From Pseudomonas mucoides (GTDB taxonomy: Bacteria; Pseudomonadota; Gammaproteobacteria; Pseudomonadales; Pseudomonadaceae): DNA of 64,000 bases. Positions within the stretch are counted from its first letter, which is position 1. Each line of letters begins with the position of its first letter. The stretch spans positions 27,255 to 91,254 of the forward strand of contig NZ_JACOPW010000013.1 of assembly GCF_015461845.1 (NCBI RefSeq), in the 5' to 3' direction. The position numbers and the translations under genes were made by a program. Below are positions 60,730-64,000 of this stretch, in pieces. The notes beneath the pieces are model-generated. The model had not been told where the DNA came from. It searched no databases and worked only from the letters and a program-made list of their open reading frames with translations.

Positions 60730-63003
60730 ATGACGACTCGACGCAAGGTACCCGGTGTACGTAACTACGATGGCCCAGCTGGTGGCTGGGGGGCGTTGAA
60801 GGCGACTGCGACAGCGGTGCGAGAGCAGATGGATACGCTCAAAGCGCCCATTACGCTGATGCGCACCAACCAGCCGGATGGTTTCGATTGTCCCGGGTGC
60901 GCCTGGCCCGATAAGGAACATAAGTCGACCTTTCAGTTCTGCGAGAACGGCGCTAAGGCGGTGACCTGGGAAGCGACCAACAAGCGCGTCACACCTGAGT
61001 TTTTCGCCAACCACCCGGTGGCCACGCTGCTGCACCGCAGCGATTACGAGCTGGAAGACCTCGGGCGGCTGACCCATCCGCTGGTCTACGACCACGGCAG
61101 CGACACATACAAACCGGTCGAGTGGGAGCACGCCTTCGCCCGGATCGGTGAAATCCTTCGTGGACTGGAACCCAACCAGGTCGAGTTCTACACCTCCGGC
61201 CGCGCCTCCAATGAGGCAGCCTACCTGTACCAGTTGTTCGCGCGGGCATTGGGTACCAACAATTTCCCCGACTGCTCGAACATGTGCCATGAACCCACCA
61301 GCGTGGGACTGCCTCGCTCCATTGGCATGGGCAAGGGCTCGGTGTCGCTGGACGATTTCGAATCGTGCGAGTTGGTGATTTCGATCGGCCATAACCCCGG
61401 TACCAACCACCCGCGGATGATGGGCACACTGCATGAGGTATCCCGGCGCAAGGTGCCGATCATGGTCATGAACCCACTGCGCGAGCGGGCGCTGGAACGA
61501 TTCGCTGACCCGCAGGACATGATCGAGATGGCCACCTACGGCTCGACCCGGATCGCCTCGACCTACCTGCAGGTCAAGGCCGGTGGCGACGCGGCGGCAA
61601 TTAAGGGGGTGATGAAGTCGCTGCTGGAGATGGAGGACTCGCTCGGCCAGGTGCTCGACTTCGAATTCATCGCCCAGCACACCAATGGCTTCGAGGCGCT
61701 CAAGGCCGATCTGCTGGCCACTGCATGGCCCGATATCGAGCACGCTAGTGGTCTGACCAAGGCCGAGATGGAAAAAGTTGCTGCAGCCTACGCTAAGTCC
61801 AACGCCACTATCGTCACCTATGGCATGGGCATCACCCAGCACAACGAGGGCACCGCGAACGTGCGGCTGATCTGCGACCTGCTGATGCTGCGTGGCAACC
61901 TCGGAAAACCCGGCGCCGGTATCTGTCCGCTGCGCGGCCACTCCAATGTGCAGGGCAACCGCACCGTGGGCATCACCGAGAAACCGTCCGCCGATTTCCT
62001 GCAGAAGATCGAGCAAGTACTGGGCTTCAAGCCGCCGGCCGAACACGGGCATGACTCGGTGCAGGCCATGCAGGCAATGATCGCTGGTACGTCGAAGGCG
62101 CTCATCTGCCTGGGCGGCAACTTCGCCGTGGCGTTGCCCGATCCGGCCCAGTGCTTCCCGGCCATGGGCAAGCTGGATCTGAGCGTGCACATCGGCACCA
62201 AGCTCAACCGCACGCATCTGCTGGTGGGCAAGGAAACCTACCTGTTCCCCTGCCTGGGGCGCACCGAGTTGGACGTGCAGAACGGAGAGCGGCAGTCGAT
62301 TACCGTCGAGGACTCGATGTCGATGGTGCATGCTTCGGCTGGAAAACTGCTGCCCGCATCGGAGTTCTTGCGCTCTGAACCGGCGATCATTGCAGGCATG
62401 GCCAACGCGACGATGCCGGACAGCCCCGTGCCTTGGCTGGAACTGGGGGCCGACTACGACAAAATCCGCGACCTGATCGAGAAGACTCTTCCGGGCTTCG
62501 AGAACTTCAATGCGCGCATTCGCGTGCCGGGCGGTTTTCGCATGCCGCTACCGGCCACCGAACGCATCTGGATGACCCCCTCGGGCAAGGCCGAGTTCTT
62601 CGTCTTCCCGGGCCTACACGAGGACAAGGAAGTCGAGGGTGACGATGTACTGCGCCTGATCACCCTGCGTAGCCACGACCAGTACAACACCACCATCTAT
62701 GCGATGGACGATCGCTACCGCGGCGTGTTCGGCCGCCGCGACGTGCTGTTCATGAACCCTGCCGACCTGCAGGCGCGCGGCTTAGCCCACGGCGACTTGG
62801 TGGACATCGAGACGGTCACCCATGGTCGCAAGATGCGCTATGAACGCATAACTGCCATCGAGTACAAGATCTCGCCTGGGTCGGTGGGGGCCTATTATCC
62901 CGAGGCCAACCAGCTGGTGCCGCTGGACTACATTGACGTGGACAGCGGAACGCCGTCGTACAAGTCGGTGCCGGTTAGGGTGATGCGTTCAGAGTTAGGT
63001 TGA
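60730..63003 (+). CDS. FdhF/YdeP-family molybdopterin oxidoreductase
   Basis: 757 residues, matches the length of the YdeP/FdhF-like family, related to formate dehydrogenase H. The N-terminus has CPGCAWPDKEHKS (CxxC only, no complete Fe-S motif), then molybdopterin-binding regions (GRASNEAAYLYQLFARALGT, NFPDCSNMCHEPTS, GHNPGTNHPRMMG) and the C-terminal MGD-binding domain with MTPSGKAEFFVFPG and DQYNTTIYAMDDRYRG. The active-site Cys/Sec region reads NMCHEPTS. It may oxidise formate; YdeP in E. coli is linked to acid resistance. GC-rich cargo, beside frmR-frmA. Confidence 0.92.
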   Translation: MTTRRKVPGVRNYDGPAGGWGALKATATAVREQMDTLKAPITLMRTNQPDGFDCPGCAWPDKEHKSTFQFCENGAKAVTWEATNKRVTPEFFANHPVATLLHRSDYELEDLGRLTHPLVYDHGSDTYKPVEWEHAFARIGEILRGLEPNQVEFYTSGRASNEAAYLYQLFARALGTNNFPDCSNMCHEPTSVGLPRSIGMGKGSVSLDDFESCELVISIGHNPGTNHPRMMGTLHEVSRRKVPIMVMNPLRERALERFADPQDMIEMATYGSTRIASTYLQVKAGGDAAAIKGVMKSLLEMEDSLGQVLDFEFIAQHTNGFEALKADLLATAWPDIEHASGLTKAEMEKVAAAYAKSNATIVTYGMGITQHNEGTANVRLICDLLMLRGNLGKPGAGICPLRGHSNVQGNRTVGITEKPSADFLQKIEQVLGFKPPAEHGHDSVQAMQAMIAGTSKALICLGGNFAVALPDPAQCFPAMGKLDLSVHIGTKLNRTHLLVGKETYLFPCLGRTELDVQNGERQSITVEDSMSMVHASAGKLLPASEFLRSEPAIIAGMANATMPDSPVPWLELGADYDKIRDLIEKTLPGFENFNARIRVPGGFRMPLPATERIWMTPSGKAEFFVFPGLHEDKEVEGDDVLRLITLRSHDQYNTTIYAMDDRYRGVFGRRDVLFMNPADLQARGLAHGDLVDIETVTHGRKMRYERITAIEYKISPGSVGAYYPEANQLVPLDYIDVDSGTPSYKSVPVRVMRSELG

Positions 63004-63015
63004 TTCGATTAGAAA

Positions 63016-63057
63016 GATGCCCATCCCTCTGAAATGAGATTTGAAGGGATGGGCATC
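63016..63057. terminator. Strong inverted repeat after fdhF-like gene
   Basis: GATGCCCATCCCT and AGGGATGGGCATC, a perfect 13-bp stem with a 16-nt loop, 12 nt after the stop. No T-run follows; probably a transcription barrier or mRNA end hairpin. Confidence 0.6.
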
Positions 63058-63518
63058 AAGCCTCATGCAATTACGTTCGTGCATTTAGTCAATTGTGAAG
63101 AGGATTGTGTAATCCAGTGCCGAACATCTCATCCAGACTGCAAGGACAGTAGTGCGTTGGCAGAGGCCAATGGGCCAAAAGACCTATTGGGTCAATTTTG
63201 AGGCGATCCAAGGAACGTTGACTCGGTATCTGTCCTTTCGATGATCGCAGCTCGGCGAATCCGCGACTCGTTCAACCGAGCTTTGGGCACCCTCCATCCG
63301 TCACTCATCTCCCGTGCCTGGCTCATTCGCTACGAAACCTTATGGGACGTTCTGCTCAGTCATTTCAGTGAAATGGACGACCCTCCCAGATCGCGGAATT
63401 TCAGAGTAGACGGTAGGTGAAAGGTCGCCCGATAGCTGGATGTCGTCGTCGCAGGCGATCGATCAAGCGGGTCCGCGAGAGGGGAAAGCGCCGGGCAAAA
63501 AAATTTTGGTTGTTGTTT
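63058..63518. other. Intergenic, no feature seen
   Basis: About 460 bp, no credible coding frame. May hold remnants of insertion sequence. The AT-rich part 63490-63520 contains AAAAAAATTTTGG before the FrmR operator. Confidence 0.3.
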
Positions 63519-63541
63519 TATACTGTGGGGGGGTATAGTAT
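63519..63541 (+). promoter_or_regulatory. FrmR/CsoR-type operator
   Basis: TATAC-TGTGGGGGG-GTATA: inverted TATAC/GTATA arms around a G-run, the pattern of CsoR/RcnR/FrmR operators. It lies 30 nt before frmR, so FrmR would block its own operon until formaldehyde is present. Confidence 0.75.
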
Positions 63542-63570
63542 GACCACATCAACGGCAAGGGAGGATGGCA

Positions 63571-63846
63571 ATGCCCCAGTGCCCCAAAGAGAAGGAGAAA
63601 GCTCTCGGTCACGCTAGAGGTATTAGCGAGCAGGTCACGGCTCTAGAGCATGACCTGGAGGCTGATCCGACATGTGTCGCGGTTCTGCAGCAGTTGGCAG
63701 CAGTACGCGGTGCAATCAACGGCCTGATGGCGGCCGTTCTGGAGAGCCATCTACGGGAGGAGTTTCCTGACGGAGGGGCGAGGAGCGACTCGCAGCAACA
63801 GTCTATTAACGAAACCATCTCCATCGTTCGGTCGTATCTCCGGTAA
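63571..63846 (+). CDS. frmR: Formaldehyde-sensing repressor FrmR
   Basis: 91 residues, CsoR family, all alpha. Starts at 63571 (MPQCPKEKEK) with GGAGG upstream. Residues Pro2, Cys35, His60 and Glu64 are in place, the ones used to sense formaldehyde by crosslinking in FrmR. The neighbouring frmA start and the operator support the call. Represses its own operon until formaldehyde reacts with it. Confidence 0.95.
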   Translation: MPQCPKEKEKALGHARGISEQVTALEHDLEADPTCVAVLQQLAAVRGAINGLMAAVLESHLREEFPDGGARSDSQQQSINETISIVRSYLR

Positions 63847-63900
63847 CCAATTCCAGGTGGTTTTGGTGACGGGGACCAACTCAAAAAAGGAAGTGACATC

Positions 63901-64000
63901 ATGAAATCACGTGCAGCAGTGGCCTTTGGGCCAGGTAAACCGCTGGAAATCGTTGAGATCGACGTTGAGCCGCCACGCAAGGGTGAAGTGCTCGTCAAGA
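63901..64000 (+). CDS. frmA: S-(hydroxymethyl)glutathione dehydrogenase, partial
   Basis: Only the first 33 residues are in the window: AAVAFGPGKPLEIVEIDVEP then PRKGEVLVK, typical of class III alcohol dehydrogenase (FrmA/AdhC). It oxidises the glutathione adduct of formaldehyde. Ribosome site AAAGGA 10 nt upstream. Directly after frmR, the classical frmRA order. Confidence 0.9.
   Translation, partial: MKSRAAVAFGPGKPLEIVEIDVEPPRKGEVLVK

Noticed and set aside
57970..62331. Long frames on the strand opposite, or in other frames of, cioA, cioB and the fdhF-like gene
   Set aside because: GC-rich coding DNA opens shadow frames; those proteins are low-complexity, Arg/Ala/Pro rich and have no known motifs.
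60730..63003. Selenocysteine formate dehydrogenase
   Set aside because: No in-frame TGA lies in the active-site region; the enzyme is a YdeP-like relative, not FdhF itself.

Overview
The window looks like a conjugative megaplasmid (or a very large integrative element) of a Pseudomonas-type gammaproteobacterium. The evidence is an F-like type IV secretion (T4SS) cluster, a plasmid-type actin partition pair, a DnaG-type primase, plasmid copies of HU, DksA and RNase HII, and GC-rich metabolic cargo of Pseudomonas character. No rRNA or tRNA, no replication initiator and no relaxase is visible, so oriV, rep and oriT lie outside the window or are of unrecognised kinds.

Layout. Positions 1-3.6 kb hold leftward genes of unknown function, including two tandem paralogues; three of them follow a shared 9-bp motif. 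A rightward receiver-GGDEF diguanylate cyclase (3.8-5.4 kb) meets, at a bidirectional terminator, a leftward five-gene operon (9.7-5.4 kb) encoding an HTH protein, a CHC2/TOPRIM primase and membrane or disordered proteins. Positions 9.7-12.5 kb are gene-poor. A rightward partition operon (12.5-15.2 kb) has an unknown protein, a ParM-like actin and a ribbon-helix-helix-like adaptor. A leftward four-gene operon including a lipoprotein follows (17.4-15.2 kb).

Positions 17.6-38.7 kb are the transfer region, transcribed leftward. Operon 1 (38.7-33.7 kb) has an unknown protein, a RecD2-like helicase homologue that has lost its ATPase motifs, the coupling protein TraD and a small membrane protein. 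Operon 2 (33.6-17.6 kb) runs in F-plasmid order: an RAQPRD-like protein, pilin, TraL, E, K, B, V, a DotD-like protein, TraC, a lipoprotein, a transmembrane/coiled-coil protein, a zinc metallopeptidase-like protein, a lytic transglycosylase, TrbC, a DsbC/TraF-like thioredoxin, TraH and TraG. The same roughly 30-bp promoter-like box lies 18-23 nt upstream of both tra operons and of the GGDEF gene, suggesting one regulon linking c-di-GMP signalling and conjugation.

Positions 38.8-44.7 kb carry small backbone genes (HU, a DksA-like protein with one zinc-ligand cysteine, a SUKH protein, RNase HII). Positions 48.1-44.8 kb carry a coupled vWA / PP2C / Ser-Thr kinase triad (TerY-P or YegL-K-I type) whose kinase is frameshifted before its helix-hairpin-helix tail. 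Positions 48.5-54 kb are a scar zone: a dead tyrosine recombinase, a PilT-like ATPase with an unusual N-terminal domain, and a group II intron joined to an internally deleted IS66 relic. A secreted protein with twelve identical-length 14-residue repeats follows (54.4-55.1 kb).

From 55.2 kb the sequence changes character: an AraC regulator, a decayed quinone reductase/SDR pair, then GC-rich cydAB (cyanide-insensitive type), a divergent FdhF/YdeP-type molybdoenzyme, and frmR with the start of frmA at the window edge. This part reads as formaldehyde/formate detoxification and respiration cargo. The FrmR operator and the sensing residues Pro2, Cys35, His60 and Glu64 are visible.
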